Source: Mesodorylaimus sp. YZB2_4 (Eukaryota; Nematoda; Enoplea; Dorylaimida; Dorylaimidae). Taken from it: a DNA stretch of 64,000 nucleotides. The notes under the pieces were generated by a model. It saw only the letters and a program-made list of their open reading frames with translations, ran no database searches and was not told the DNA's origin. The stretch lies in NCBI GenBank assembly GCA_030248295.1, contig JASANH010001455.1:310001-374000 (forward strand), given 5' to 3'. Of the stretch, positions 1-11,800 are shown piece by piece (position 1 is the first letter of the stretch; each line of letters starts with the position of its first letter). The position numbers and the translations under genes are program-made.

Positions 1-470
1 AGACTGTGCCCTTCAGTAGAAGGGACTGGAATTTTGCCACAATAGACCACAGCAAACATGGTTGGAAAAGCCACATGACCGCAGTAGGAGAGTAAAACAG
101 CTTCATAAGGGATTTTCCATCCATTTTCCACCCTGGATTCACTGCAGTCAAATTTACTGCTTTCGATGAACTTGAAAAACGGAAACAGTGGATTTGAATG
201 CTAAGATGAAAAAGACCAGAGGAAACTGGCTACATAACAGGTCACAGACAAATACAGCACAGGCTGACCCTTGTAATCCTGTATTGATGTAGAGGCTCGA
301 CTGGCAATCGACATTCTGCACAGAGCTGGGAGCTTGGAGCATCACCCGTCAGGGTGATGTTTCAGCATTACATTGGACCCAGTCGCATTACAGGGGAAGA
401 TGCAGTAGTTTACCCATCCAATGATCAGTTTTATCTACTTCACATTCCCCTGCCATCCCCTCCCACTTAC

Positions 471-828
471 TTTCGCATAACTTTCCAGTCCACCTGGGTG
501 CGCACAAGCAAGCCACATCGTTGGCGAATGCCACAGCGAAACACGTGCCATTGTTCTTGCAAGGATTTTGAGCACATAGATCTAAAATATCCCCCTTTAA
601 CCTCCAGATTTTGAGACCCAAGCGGGACTTACCTCCTGTTCGTCCACCCCCTCCATTTATTGCAGCTCCATTCTCCAGCTCTTCAGAACCCTGTTGGTCT
701 TCCTGTGCATAAACACTGTCCAGAGTGATCACAGTCCAAAGGCATAGGCAGCAGATTATGTAATTCATGTCGCCGAAAACACGACTTTCGCGGAGCGTAG
801 TCGCCTCGAGCTCGTTTTCTCTGGCCAT
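471..828 (-). CDS. Secreted EGF-domain protein, 5' exons (partial)
   Basis: Two exons are visible on the minus strand: 828-633 and 581-471, separated by a 51-bp GT-AG intron (donor GTAAGT, acceptor ATATTTTAG). The first exon has an ATG at 828 and another in frame at 768. The peptide from 768 begins with about 20 hydrophobic residues ending in VYA, a good signal peptide, so 768 is the likelier start. A Gly-rich linker (NGGGGRTGG) leads across the intron, phase 1, into one complete EGF-like domain: C-x4-C-x5-C, then a C-L-C pair and a final C in TGKLC. Exon 2 ends at a GTAAGT donor (470-465), so the protein continues toward lower coordinates and probably off the window. The product should be secreted or a membrane ectodomain. 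EGF domains are too common to give a function. Confidence 0.6.
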
Positions 829-2190
829 CTGGCAAGGCCAGTGCGCTTTGATGAGTACGTAGAGAGGATCAGTAGTTACATAAGGGGAACGAGGACGATG
901 CCTTTCAATGCGTACATGCTAGCGACCTATTGAAAAATCTTTGCCCCACTAACCCAACAATACTCGTATGGAGGTGAGTTTTTGCAGGCCGTGTGAGGAA
1001 ACGTCGCCGAGATGAAAAGCGTGTGCAAGAGGATGGTCTGAACTACTTCCCTTCGCCAAGACACACCCTCTCATGACCAAAACGTTCACCAAAATCTAGG
1101 CAAACATTATTAATTCCTCGACCTCCTCTCTCACACGCCCCCTTACTCAGAACCGCAAAGTTCATACCCAATTTGCGCGTGGTCCTAATTCCTGGCTGCA
1201 TTTCATCACCGACTGGTACACTACACCAAACTCTATCATACATACCTTTGAAATCCTTGGCTGGCCCTGAGATAGACTAGGGCTGACCAGAGGATGGTTC
1301 CACGCAGTCCACGACGCCTCTTGATGTACTATCTATAAGGGCCGTATTGACTCTTTGTCCGATTCAGGCCCTTGATTCGCTCCATGCCCATGCAATGTGC
1401 GAGTGTCAAGGACGGAGGTGGAAAGCGGAACAGACTTAATTAAGTCGAGGCAAGCAGTAAGCTAAGCAGTCAAGTCAGGAGGACTCAAAAAAGGTATCTG
1501 TGCTCAGGTTTTATCCTGCCTGCGTGTCATTCACTCATGGACAGGGCGGATCCCCTCCCCCCCCCCCCCCCGGGTTCACGTCGATCATACTCCAGTTCCG
1601 CACGCGCTAATATAAGAATAAAACCATGTTAACACCACTTTTAGTCTTTCGTGTCTCCAGGAATGGGTTTGATACACTGGGCACCATTGGAAAATACCTG
1701 AAATGGTTGTCTGTTCACTTCTTTTTTTAAATTTTGTGTGCTGGCCCATGTGCCGCCCAAGTTCCCTGGGTACTTCCAACCTGTACGGCCGATAGCGGAC
1801 AAGAAATCATGATATGAGAAGCGAGGCCGTTAGGTGACAGCTCTCATTGCAGGTTTCCTCGACCTCGACCTTGAAAAGCACAAGAGCCCAAAACCACAGA
1901 ATTCAAATCTGTACGGCCTGTTGCTCCACTATTGCCCTCTTTTCACCCATCTCGCATTCTACGATGCACCCCGATGGGTCCTCGCACAGCGACACTACCC
2001 CATAATCCTCCTCACATAGTCCTGACACATTGGTCGAGCACAAAGAACACCAAACCCTGTGCACACTGTGCATTCCTGGGCAGTCGACACTCTCCCCTGG
2101 CGGCGGCATCAAACCCCTCCGTTTGATGTTTCAGCCGTCTTCCAATTGTGCCTGGAAACAGTCCTGTCCCCCCCCCCCAATGGTCCTTAC
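829..2190. other. Intergenic or intronic DNA between the EGF gene and the DGK exons
   Basis: No gene could be supported. The stretch holds a poly-C run at about 1555-1572, another at about 2168-2178, and a fragment of the GGCTGAAACATC-type dispersed repeat near 2100-2140. A short Cys-rich minus-strand reading frame (about 1903-2112) matches no family I know and lacks splice support. The remaining exons of the DGK gene that should follow 2191 on the minus strand were not found here. Confidence 0.4.
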
Positions 2191-2752
2191 CTGCACTGGG
2201 TTCAGCAATCGTCGGAACGTCTGCAGGACCAAGTCCCCCTCGCCATTGCCGCTTTGCCGATTAGCAACAACGATGAGCGGCCGCCACTCGTCCACACCAC
2301 GAGGCTTGACCACTTCGCTGACCACCCTGTGCCTCCCGCCCTTCCAACCAACAGTCTTCAGGCGAACACAGTTCGGGGGCACAATCAAGTGCTTGTACTA
2401 AAAAGAGAGCTCAGTGCAGTCGGGGTCACAGGCCAGCCCGGCCACCCTGCACTCCCCACAGAATGCCGAACAGTCGCCTCTGGCTAACAAACACGAGTGT
2501 ACTGTAGCGTAAACACGCAGATCATAAACACGAGTTTCTGATACGCCCCCTTCTCTCCGACTGTCAGCCAGTTCGACTTGCCCGACTTACTTTTCCCAGA
2601 TCGCACACCTCGCTGGCATTGAATGCAGATCGGCATTTGGTATGGACGGCCCGTTGACACCAACAGCATTTATAATCCCGCAGCCCAGGTCCATCGCCGC
2701 AGTCCTCTTTGCACACTTCGCACACACTGTTCAACGACAAATTGCCCTGCAC
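2191..2752 (-). CDS. DGKE: Diacylglycerol kinase epsilon-like, C1 domain and start of catalytic domain (fragment)
   Basis: Diacylglycerol kinases phosphorylate diacylglycerol to phosphatidic acid at membranes. Two exons are clear on the minus strand. Exon 2752-2591 encodes the second C1 zinc finger (CEVCKEDCG, then CCWCQRAVHTKC and VCDLGK). Exon 2397-2191 continues in phase 0 with YKHLIVPP and the start of the catalytic domain (WRPLIVVANRQSG, FRRLLNPVQ). The ANxxSG and LLNPVQ segments resemble DGK epsilon more than other types. Splice sites are TTTTTTCAG/GTAAGT and TTTTTAG/GTAAGG. The first C1 finger, the GGDGT ATP-binding motif and the accessory domain are not visible in lower coordinates, where the EGF gene lies instead. 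The gene either spans large introns beyond the window or is a broken copy. A C-terminal DGK exon lies at 60807-61013, in the wrong order to belong to the same gene here. Confidence 0.75.
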
Positions 2753-3105
2753 CTGAAAAAAGCATTTGTTGGATTTGAATGCACGATTGGTGGGCTGTGG
2801 GCATCAGGACACTGTGCGCTGTTCTGCAGCAACCATCTTTTCCATAAGATAGACTGCCGACTGCCATCTGCTGGGCTGAATGTCAGATTGGAGAGGGGTT
2901 CGAATCCCACCCGGGCATAGTAATATCACCTTCAGTTTCCGCTTACCCACCACATACCAGACAAACGCGCCACACTGATCGCGTAGATTTTGCTTTTTCT
3001 GTTTTTTGTTGGAACTAGGGCAAACGGGACAGGCTTCCCTGCGCTTTCTAATTTTCGAGTTTCGCGCGCTAAATCTTTTAAAATCCTGAAAATCCGCACA
3101 ATGAG

Positions 3106-3113
3106 TCACGTGA
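3106..3113 (+). promoter_or_regulatory. TCACGTGA E-box palindrome, copy 1 promoter
   Basis: An 8-bp palindrome containing the CACGTG E-box lies 275 bp upstream of the ancestral start codon of the membrane-protein gene. The same octamer sits at nearly the same distance in copy 2 (22783) and copy 3 (63666). It is followed by several TTTACACT repeats. CACGTG is the classic site for bHLH-leucine zipper factors such as Myc/Max, MITF/TFEB and USF; which factor acts here is unknown. Confidence 0.5.
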
Positions 3114-3380
3114 GATCATGAAATGGAGTTTACACTCTACAAGACTTTACACTGTACTTGCACTGGTGGACAGCAACTGCATGCTTTACACTCTCATCCA
3201 GTCCACATCATCCCACTTTTCACTTCATTCTGCTCGTCAGCTGTCCGCCGCGCGGTCGTGTCCAATCTTCTCTCAGCGTCGTTCGAGGTCAGGGTCTCCT
3301 CCTGCCATTTTTACACTGCCATCCAACTGATCGCTCTCTGTTTTCAGAGTTCGTGCCGTCTTCCATCTGATTCTTCGGGA

Positions 3381-4949
3381 ATGAGTGGCCACTAAAAGAT
3401 CGACGAGATGCCCGAGAAAGATCAGCGACGATACGCCGTGTGGGACAAACTGGTGAAGGAGAGCCAAGAACCGTCGATGCTGCGAGGGGCTCCGTCGTCC
3501 ATCAACCCGCCATCCCGTCCAGGCACCGCGTCGAAGGCGCAGACGGGCACCATCTACGAGAACGAACCGAGGGGCGCTCCATCCGCTGCCGCCAGGACCG
3601 TCTACGAGAACGAGACGAGGCGATCCGTGGGCGAATCGTCGGGCATCCCCGCGTACGACAACCCGCTCCCGCTGGTGGCAGAAATCAACATCACGATCTC
3701 AGTCCACTTCACCAAAACGACAAGCATTGGTCACCCACGATCAGGCCGCCATGATCCTCAAGACAGCGCCAGTCTGTGTTCGCCAGATCGACAACCGCAC
3801 GATGATTCCCGCATCGAACGTCGTCGTTGGAAATCCGTCCTGCCGCAAAGAGCATGGCAATCAGGACCAATGAAGGGTCAGTCCATCCACAAGTGGGAGG
3901 AGGAGAACTGCTGCGATCAAAACAAGAAATGCTGGATCGCCTTCGTCGTTTTGATCATCCTGAAAGTCAGCGTCGTGACTGGCATCGTCGTCTGCGTCTA
4001 CTGGCCTCAAGGAATCACCACAGCGATGGTCCCCTCGACTCGTCGAATGTCGATGACCACCTCGCCAACGGCCCCAACATTAACTGCCAAGCCGTCGACC
4101 ACCACCAGCATCCCCTCGTTCGTCGGAGAATCCCGCACGTTCTTGGACGGCGTCTGTGAACCACCAGAATATGAATATTCGTGCTGGGTTGGCTCGCCTC
4201 CAGATAAGGACTCGTGCACGTCGGGCAAGTGCGTCCAATATTCGTACGTGTTGACAAGGGACAAAGCGGGCGTTCAATTCAACAAACAATCCAAGTCTGA
4301 AACCAAGACCCCTGTCAACGGCACTGGCCTGCTGTGCATGATGGACGATGGGTGGCTGGGCGTGTGCACCAACGACAAGTGCGACAAGGCGTACACTGGC
4401 CACGTCGGGAAGTGGAACGAGACGAGCGAGTGGGAGGACAACTGCGACGGCACGAATCCGTGTTGGAAAGGCGACAAGGCTGTGGTCGACGACATGAAAC
4501 AACAGCTCGGCGATCGTAAGCGATGCAAGAATGGAAAGTCGTCGTGCGGGAACAGCGTGGACGCGGTCATCTGGGTGCAGCACCTGCGATGCAAAGTCGG
4601 AGACAATCGAACGGCGATGGGGGTGTGCGAAGGTGAGTGCGAAGTGGCGGCCTGTTTTCGATTTCTAACTTTTGGTTTTTCAGGTCTGCCATTCCGAGTG
4701 TGGAAATGTGGCGAGTGCGCGCGCGGCGATGGATGCAGTCTGGACGTCGACGGGGACTGCACGTCGTACAAATGCGGGTCGTCGAAACCTGATGATGTGG
4801 CACCAGTCAGAATCAAGTGCAAGGCCAGCGAGCCCGAGTGCAGCAGCATCGGCGGCAAGCACGTGAAGATCAACGAGACCGTCAGTCCGACCCAATCCAG
4901 TCTCGCCAAAGAAGAACTGCTGACGAAGAGATGGCGAGTGATCGTGTGA
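3381..4949 (+). CDS. Type II membrane protein with Cys-rich ectodomain, copy 1
   Basis: The usable start is the ATG at 3408; coding exons are 3408-4632 and 4684-4949 (496 aa). The 51-nt intron (GTGAGT...TTTTTCAG) has no in-frame stop, so retention would add 17 residues. The protein has no signal peptide. Residues 1-170 are charged and carry two YENE motifs (50-53 and 66-69), which fit the pY-x-N consensus of Grb2-type SH2 domains. A transmembrane segment lies at about 175-199, then a Thr/Ser-rich stalk, then an ectodomain with about 20 cysteines. An N-in type II topology is inferred. A 5'-UTR intron ends at CTGTTTTCAG (3347). An ATG at 3381, matching the start in copies 2 and 3, is followed by TAA after four codons in the same frame. 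Near the C-terminus an extra A shifts the frame relative to copy 2. I do not recognise the family. Confidence 0.8.
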
Positions 4950-5863
4950 ACTGGCCACTGTGTGCGTCCTGACATGTGACTTCTGCAAGAAATCCCTCAA
5001 TGCAAGTCTTGTGTGCCAACCATCCTGATAGGCGTAAGTTGAAGCAATTTCTCACTGATCAGTGTCACAGGCCACTGGTGGCAGCCCGGGCCGTTGCGCC
5101 ATCAGCCAAAGGGTCAGGTGATTGCGTGATTGACTGCCCAGGCAAGCAGTGCATCCTGCATTGGTACACCGAAACGGAGCAGGGATCTCCCGCCTACATC
5201 AAGGACGAGCGATGATCTGGATGCAAGAGCGGCCGAAGTAGCCGCCTGGGTGGTGTAGCGGTGACAGACGTGTGTCACAGTTTGCTTGGCAGAGCTGGAA
5301 ACTGGTCGGCCCTGAGTTCAACTCTGGCCATTTGAGAACTTGGTGAAGTTCTCTCCGCACCTTGCACGCCTGGCGGTGGGCGACCCAACTCTCATCCCTC
5401 CGGGGTCCAGGGAAAGCATCAAGACCGCCAGTTTGACCAATCCTGCCCCCCCACCCTGCGGCCATCTCAATGACCTCACATTTGCCTCAATGCAAGCACA
5501 GGCGGTATCTCCAATACTCACAGTATGTAGACCATCAGGAACGGACTGAAAGTCCTTTTTAGCATCACCGCCCACCTCTCACATGTCTCTGACGCACAAC
5601 CCTGTTGGCGTGCCGCTGAAAATCATTGACGTGAGTGCACATCACATGCTGCTTCCCAACCATACTCTTCACCGCTCTACCGCCACTGTATTGCTCACTG
5701 TCAGTTCCAGTAAATTTACCGCACGAAAGTATTCATGCATAATTCTACTTTTCAAAAAATAGTTTTTCCATACGTACTCAAGGAAAAAATGCAAATACTA
5801 AAATCTATGCATGGCCATATTTATGAATCACCTTTCGACCCGAAATTTCCCCATCTTCCTCTT
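4950..5863. other. 3' flank of membrane-protein copy 1
   Basis: The first 100 bp or so after the stop can be aligned with the 3' flank of copy 2 (around 24800-24920; shared run AAGTTG and neighbours), so the duplication included the 3' UTR. Beyond about 5100 I see no gene; the rest is unique-looking DNA up to the terminal exon of the helicase gene. Confidence 0.4.
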
Positions 5864-8800
5864 TTACTCTTCAGCAAAGCCGCGACGACCAGGACCACCG
5901 ATTGCGCGCAGAAATTCTGGAATTTTTTGCTGCGCCGCCACTAGCACCTGAAAAACAGCCACAACGCTTTATATGATAGCATTGACTACTCTCGTCAAAA
6001 GTCCTAAACCCTCGTTCCCAACATTGACCGACCCAACCCTAGGCCTCGGTCCCAATCCAATCCAGGGTCTGGATCAGCCTGATGCTAATCCGATCCGGCC
6101 GATCCATTTTTAAACATAAAAAATAAATACTATCCGAGATGACATCTTTGGCACCACGACCTCGCCAAGCTGTTCTGTTTCTAATCTCTAATCTACAGTG
6201 CCTCAAGTTCATAGGACCCTCTCAAAGAAAACCGCTACTGAAACCTTCACGAAGAATTAGGAGCAGAGGGTTCGGGGTGCAGAGACCCATAAGGGAAAAG
6301 CATCTGCGAGTACTTCCAGCAATGACCATTACATAAAACCAAGTATGGGTAAGGGGGGTTACCCCCCTTTTGGGCAAGCCAGGACATCGAACCCTTCCTC
6401 TTGAACCCCCTCCCACCTCAGGTCCAGCTCTGGCCTCCAAGCACAGGCCAATTGTCCAGCCAGCCTACAGTACTGTATGCAAAACAGTCATACAACTCAC
6501 TCACTCGACTCGACCCAAACCTGACCTGGCCTGACCAGGACCTGACACGCAATCATATCAGGGTTGGGCGATCTGATCTGATCTCTACCTGCTCCTACCC
6601 ACCTCCTTCTCCTTCTCCCCCTCCCCTTCCCCCCTCTAACCCAGCTGGCCTTGCCCATACTTGAATAAAAATGGAAGTTTCGACCAGCTACTCCCAATGA
6701 TGCTCCTGCTGATTCTGCGGTATCCCCGCTACCACAGGACTAGTTCGAGACGTCCAATTGTTCAACTGTGATTGTTTCAAGTAAATTGCTTTCTCCCAGC
6801 CGAAAGTTTGCGACTATGACCCCTCAAATTTCCCCCCCCCCATTTTGTCTCACTTATTTCTTACAGAATTTTTCCTTCTGAGCTCTCAATAGAACAATCG
6901 TAAAAACTTGGGCCCGCCTGAACTATTGCCCGGTCATGTCAGCCATCGACCAACTTACGTCCAATAATTCCTGAGCGATCTCCAAATCGCGACTCTGCGG
7001 ATCGAAGAAAGTAATAGCGCGACCCCGATTTGCAGCACGACCCGTGCGACCAATACGTTGAACATAAAATGCGATACGTTGTTTCGGCGTCATACGTGGA
7101 GTATTGTTCTTGTCGTATCCTTGGGGCAGGTGATAATTGATGACCAAATCAACACCCTTGATATCCAAACCACGCGCCGCCACTGATGTCGCCACCAACA
7201 CTGGACAATTTCCAGCCCGGAACTTGCCCAATGCTTTTTCGCGTATATCTTGCAATCGACTCCTACAAAAGAAAACAAAATCATGGCCCTACCCAATGCA
7301 TGACGACGGGGTAGGAAACCTGCTTGTGGAGGCTCGTCTGGCAATCGATCCTCTGCACTGGGAGCGTCACCCGTCAGGGAAATGTTTCAGACATGGACTA
7401 GGTCAAAAGACTTTGTTGACTGCCCTCGGATTTGGGCGTGGTGCAAAAAAGCTCCACCCGTCACTCCCTCCAGTAAAATAGTTCCCGTCGTATTAAAAAG
7501 CAGTCAATTCCTTAACATCTATCCCCCTAAGCATACAAAACCAAGGGAAGGCGAGCCCCATATGTGACCCCACCTTGACTCGAAAAATCTTCCGAGATAT
7601 CTAACCGTAATTGTGATGCTTTGACCCTTTCCTAACTGACCCCAGCTGACATCCTTCTGGCTTTTGGGCAGACTCTAATAAGACTTACGCATTAATGTGA
7701 TCCGCGAAATCTTTCATCGTAATTATTCGTTTAGCCAATTTGTCGGCATCGTCCTTTCGTTCCACAAACACCAAAATTTTTTTCGTCCATTTCTTATCTA
7801 AAGAAAAACAGGTACTTTCATCCAATGCTTTCCTTTCCACGCTCACCAGTCACCTTTCTCAGCCCCATCTAATTCTTCGTTTAAAATATTCATCAATCTA
7901 TCAAATTTATCCGCTTCCGAAACGAGCAATAATTTCTGTTCGATATTTTGATTGACAACGAATGGTTTATCCGGCGTCGCCTTATTCCGACCCCCCTTAC
8001 GTTCTTCTTTATTCGAATCCACTTTGATATGGACATAATTATGATCCAAGTAATTATTAGCTAATTTCAAAACTCCGCGTGGAAACGTAGCCGAAAATAG
8101 TAAAGTCAGTCGCTCAGTTTTTGGTGGCATCGTTCCGCTTTCGACAATCTGGCGAACCTAAACACAAATTCCATGTACCCTACTCTGCGATAGAGTTCGA
8201 TCGAGCGAGGGTGAGTTTATCGGGGACAGGATGGCCCTCGGGCCTGGACATACGTAACCCCGACAGAAGAAGAGAAGGAGCTTTCCGATTGTCAAAGTCC
8301 ATCTATCTGTTCCGTCTTTGAGCTTGACATGCTCTAGAAACTTCAAGTTTATCCTGCATTTGTCACCAGAAGCTGTAACATATCGTGCTTCTTTGTGGTT
8401 TCGCAGAAGACAAAAATACTCAGTTCAAACCTGCTGGCGAACCTATTTGAAAGCGGGAAAGTTTTTGCGGGGTGAAATCCCCAATCCATTTTTTCAGGGG
8501 TCGGGTCGGGGCCTGGATCCGATTGGGAGTCGCCCGAAGAGCGCTCGTGCGTAAGCCATTTTTCATTACTCAGTCGGGCGCAGCGCAAGGCATAAGAGGC
8601 AAAGGAAAGGAAAAGATAAAGGCGAGGATGAGTCAATCTCGTCTGGCCGCCTATATCTAATCAGCGTATGACTCATCTGGTAGCCTGATACGATGATCTA
8701 CTGTAGATCGATAAGAAGGTGTCGTTTATCTCCGTCCAAGAAAATTGCGGCGAATGGATTTGTTCGGTCGACGACGAATCGAATCGACTTTTAAGAAGCC

Positions 8801-11800
8801 GATTTTCTGCTTGCTGTATATTGGAATTCGTCTTTGCTCAAGTGCAAGAGCGGGGCATTAGCAGATAGGTCCTTTTTTACAAGCTTATTAACTTAGAACC
8901 ACTTCACGAATGTCTGGGTTCATTTCCCTCCTCTCATTAATCAACCTGGCCTCCCCACTACCAAGTATGCTGAAGGCTGGCATACCAGACTGAATCACGA
9001 ATTAAAAAACCTCAAACAGCTTTGAATTCATTCTTAAATAGGTTCAAAACTCCAATAATGCTACTCGAGTCCGTATCAATCAATTGCGGCAACGACCACG
9101 AGATATCCGTCATACTCGGATAGACTAGTGTTCGACTCGACCCCGGTCCCCGTCCCCCGAAAAAGATGTGGCGGGGATTCACCCCCGAAAACTTTCCCGC
9201 CTTCGACAGTCGAAAAGACCCACTAAACATAGCGTCAGAATTTTGTGCTGTGTTGTGGGATGGTTACTTATAAAAAATACTGCTTTCTGTGTGGTTTGAC
9301 GAGGCCTTGTGCAATGCGCACATAATTGGTTTGTGAGATCAGGTCAGTGCTGGTAGTTGGGGCTACCTAGCTAGCTATCTACCGATGCTTTACTTTCCTC
9401 TGAAATAGAAAAATGTCCGAAGTGGTCCTATTTTGACCAAGTTGACAAAAAATTTTCAGCGTGCAAAATTTATTATAAAAACTTTGGGGTCATTGATAAT
9501 TCTAAGGCGCAAGATGAGATCGACATGCAATAGCTTGGCCAGGCTTTCACTGATTGTGTTCTTGTCTCTGCTAATCTGCAATTGATTTACGGGTATGTGT
9601 GAAGGCTTCTGGTAAAAAATGCAGGGTAAACTGCACTGGTTTTGGTACTGGGTACTGGTTTTTAGAACATGTCAAGAAATTAACATATAAGCAGACACTC
9701 TGAAAGCTTTTTCTCATCCACGTCCCCGACCTCGAACGGAGGAAGAATAACCCCGTCCCCGACCCCGACCCCCAAAAAATCACCCCGGTCGAACGCTAGG
9801 ATAGACCAAAGATTAGCTGAGGCAAAGCAAAACTTTATTGTGCGTCGTGAAATGATTCCGATTAGTGCTAGATTTTATCCATTCATTTTAGAAGCGGTTA
9901 TAAATCTTGGCCTTGTAGTTAATCTCATGATATATTTTTACGTGGTATCCTAGTGTATTTTGACATTTTAAATACAGCTGTCACTCATAACACAGGCAGC
10001 CACATTTTCTCGGAATTCGGGGCCCTGGTCGACCACATCACACTCAATGCTTATTCCAAGCATATGCTCACCTGCCGTTTAAATCCCATATCCAACATCA
10101 AATCCGCCTCGTCCAATACGAAATATTTCACTTCGTTCAAAATGACCCGCTCATCCTCGATGAAATGATTCAATCGACCCGGAGTGGCAATCAGGATATG
10201 ACAACCATCTTCCAACATCCGCAATTGCTGCTTGAATCTTCGCCCACCAATCAAAGTTACAATTTTCGCGTTTGTGCCTAAAAAAGAGATGATGAAATAA
10301 AATTGCCAGGTTCCCCAGGAAAAAATTAAAATTTCCCTTATAAATTTCATTTACCAGCTATAAACCTTCAATTGCAACCTTTCGCGTTTTTCCTAATTTT
10401 TTTTAGGTTTTCCAGACAAAAAATCAAAATTATCCCTGATTTTAGCTCAAGATTTCCATTTCCCCTGATTCTCGCAGCTTTTCCAGACAATTCTCGGATT
10501 AGAAATAAGAGGCCTCACGTAGGTCAGAGCGCTCCCGTTTTCTAGTAGGGGCAGTCTGGCTGGCACTGGAGTTCGGTCCCATGTCGTATCATTACTACAG
10601 CTCCGTAAATAATGTATGCAGCGCCGCGCCGCGTCGGAACTGCGAAGCGCAATGAGAGGCATCTCGCGCAAGCCTCTTACTGATCGTAAGCTCAGCCAAG
10701 CTTCCCTCCACTCTGTCATAAGGTTCTTGCACCTGAGCATCAATGCGCGCGGCAAATTCAAATATTTCAATAAGTTTTGTGTTACAGCGCATTGTCTGTT
10801 CGCTCATATTTCTTCAGTTCGATAATGCAACTCGTATAAAGCCACGCCAGAAGTCTGGGCAGGAGTCACCACAATTTCCTTGGCTTTCCATGGGGGGGGT
10901 CACTGACCTCTACTGTACTGTTTATTCCTCACGTAAACGCTTCCCTCTTCATTAAGTTTTGGTTCGTCCAAAGGGGTTAGACCCTTTTCAAATTTCAACA
11001 TTACAAAATCGATAAATGTTCAAGCCTAGAGGGGGCCTGGGGTATCCCCCCAAATTCGGATGCTGCCACACACTAAGAGCCTGACTTATCGATAAGAGCT
11101 AGGCCAATGACTGAATAATTCACACTATAAAAGGGGAAAATTCGATCCTCCTTGCGTGACAGAACGAGGGAAATCTCAACGCAAACATTTCTGCTTACCT
11201 TTCGAAAGCTTTTTGAAATCAATTTCGACTTGCAAGGCCAATTCGCGGGTGGGCAACAAAATTAAGGCGACAGGGCCAACGGGATATTCTGGCGTACGTG
11301 TCGCGAATTCATTCGCGTTTATCATAAATGCCAGCAATGGAATTGCATAAGCGGCCTAAAATTACAGTTATTTGGAAAATATTAGAAAACTTTCCAGCAG
11401 TCACTAACCGTTTTTCCGGTGCCCGTAGCCGACCATCCAGCTACATCTCGATTGTCAAAAATATGAGCAATGGCCAGTTGTTGAATCGGTGTTGGGTCCG
11501 TGTACAATGCACGAACGTTCTTTAATAACGGCGACGGCAACCTCATTTGTTCAAAAGTTCTGCAGCGAAAGACAACGTCATTTTAAAAAAAATCGCCACT
11601 TATGCACTTACGTAAACTTCAAATCTTTATCGACATCCTTGGTTGGACTCGTCACAGAAACTGGAACATCGATGAAGCGATCGAAATTCTGACCATCTGT
11701 ACTCGCTCCACTGTTGCCGATCGAAGCATCGGTTCCTGCAATGTATCAGAAATCAGTGACGCTGAATGAGGGGTTACGAAATGCGTCAAATTTTTAAGCA

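Noticed and set aside
4007-4975. Long minus-strand open frames opposite membrane-protein copy 1 (and similarly 23044-24851 opposite copy 2)
   Set aside because: Antisense shadows of GC-rich coding sequence.
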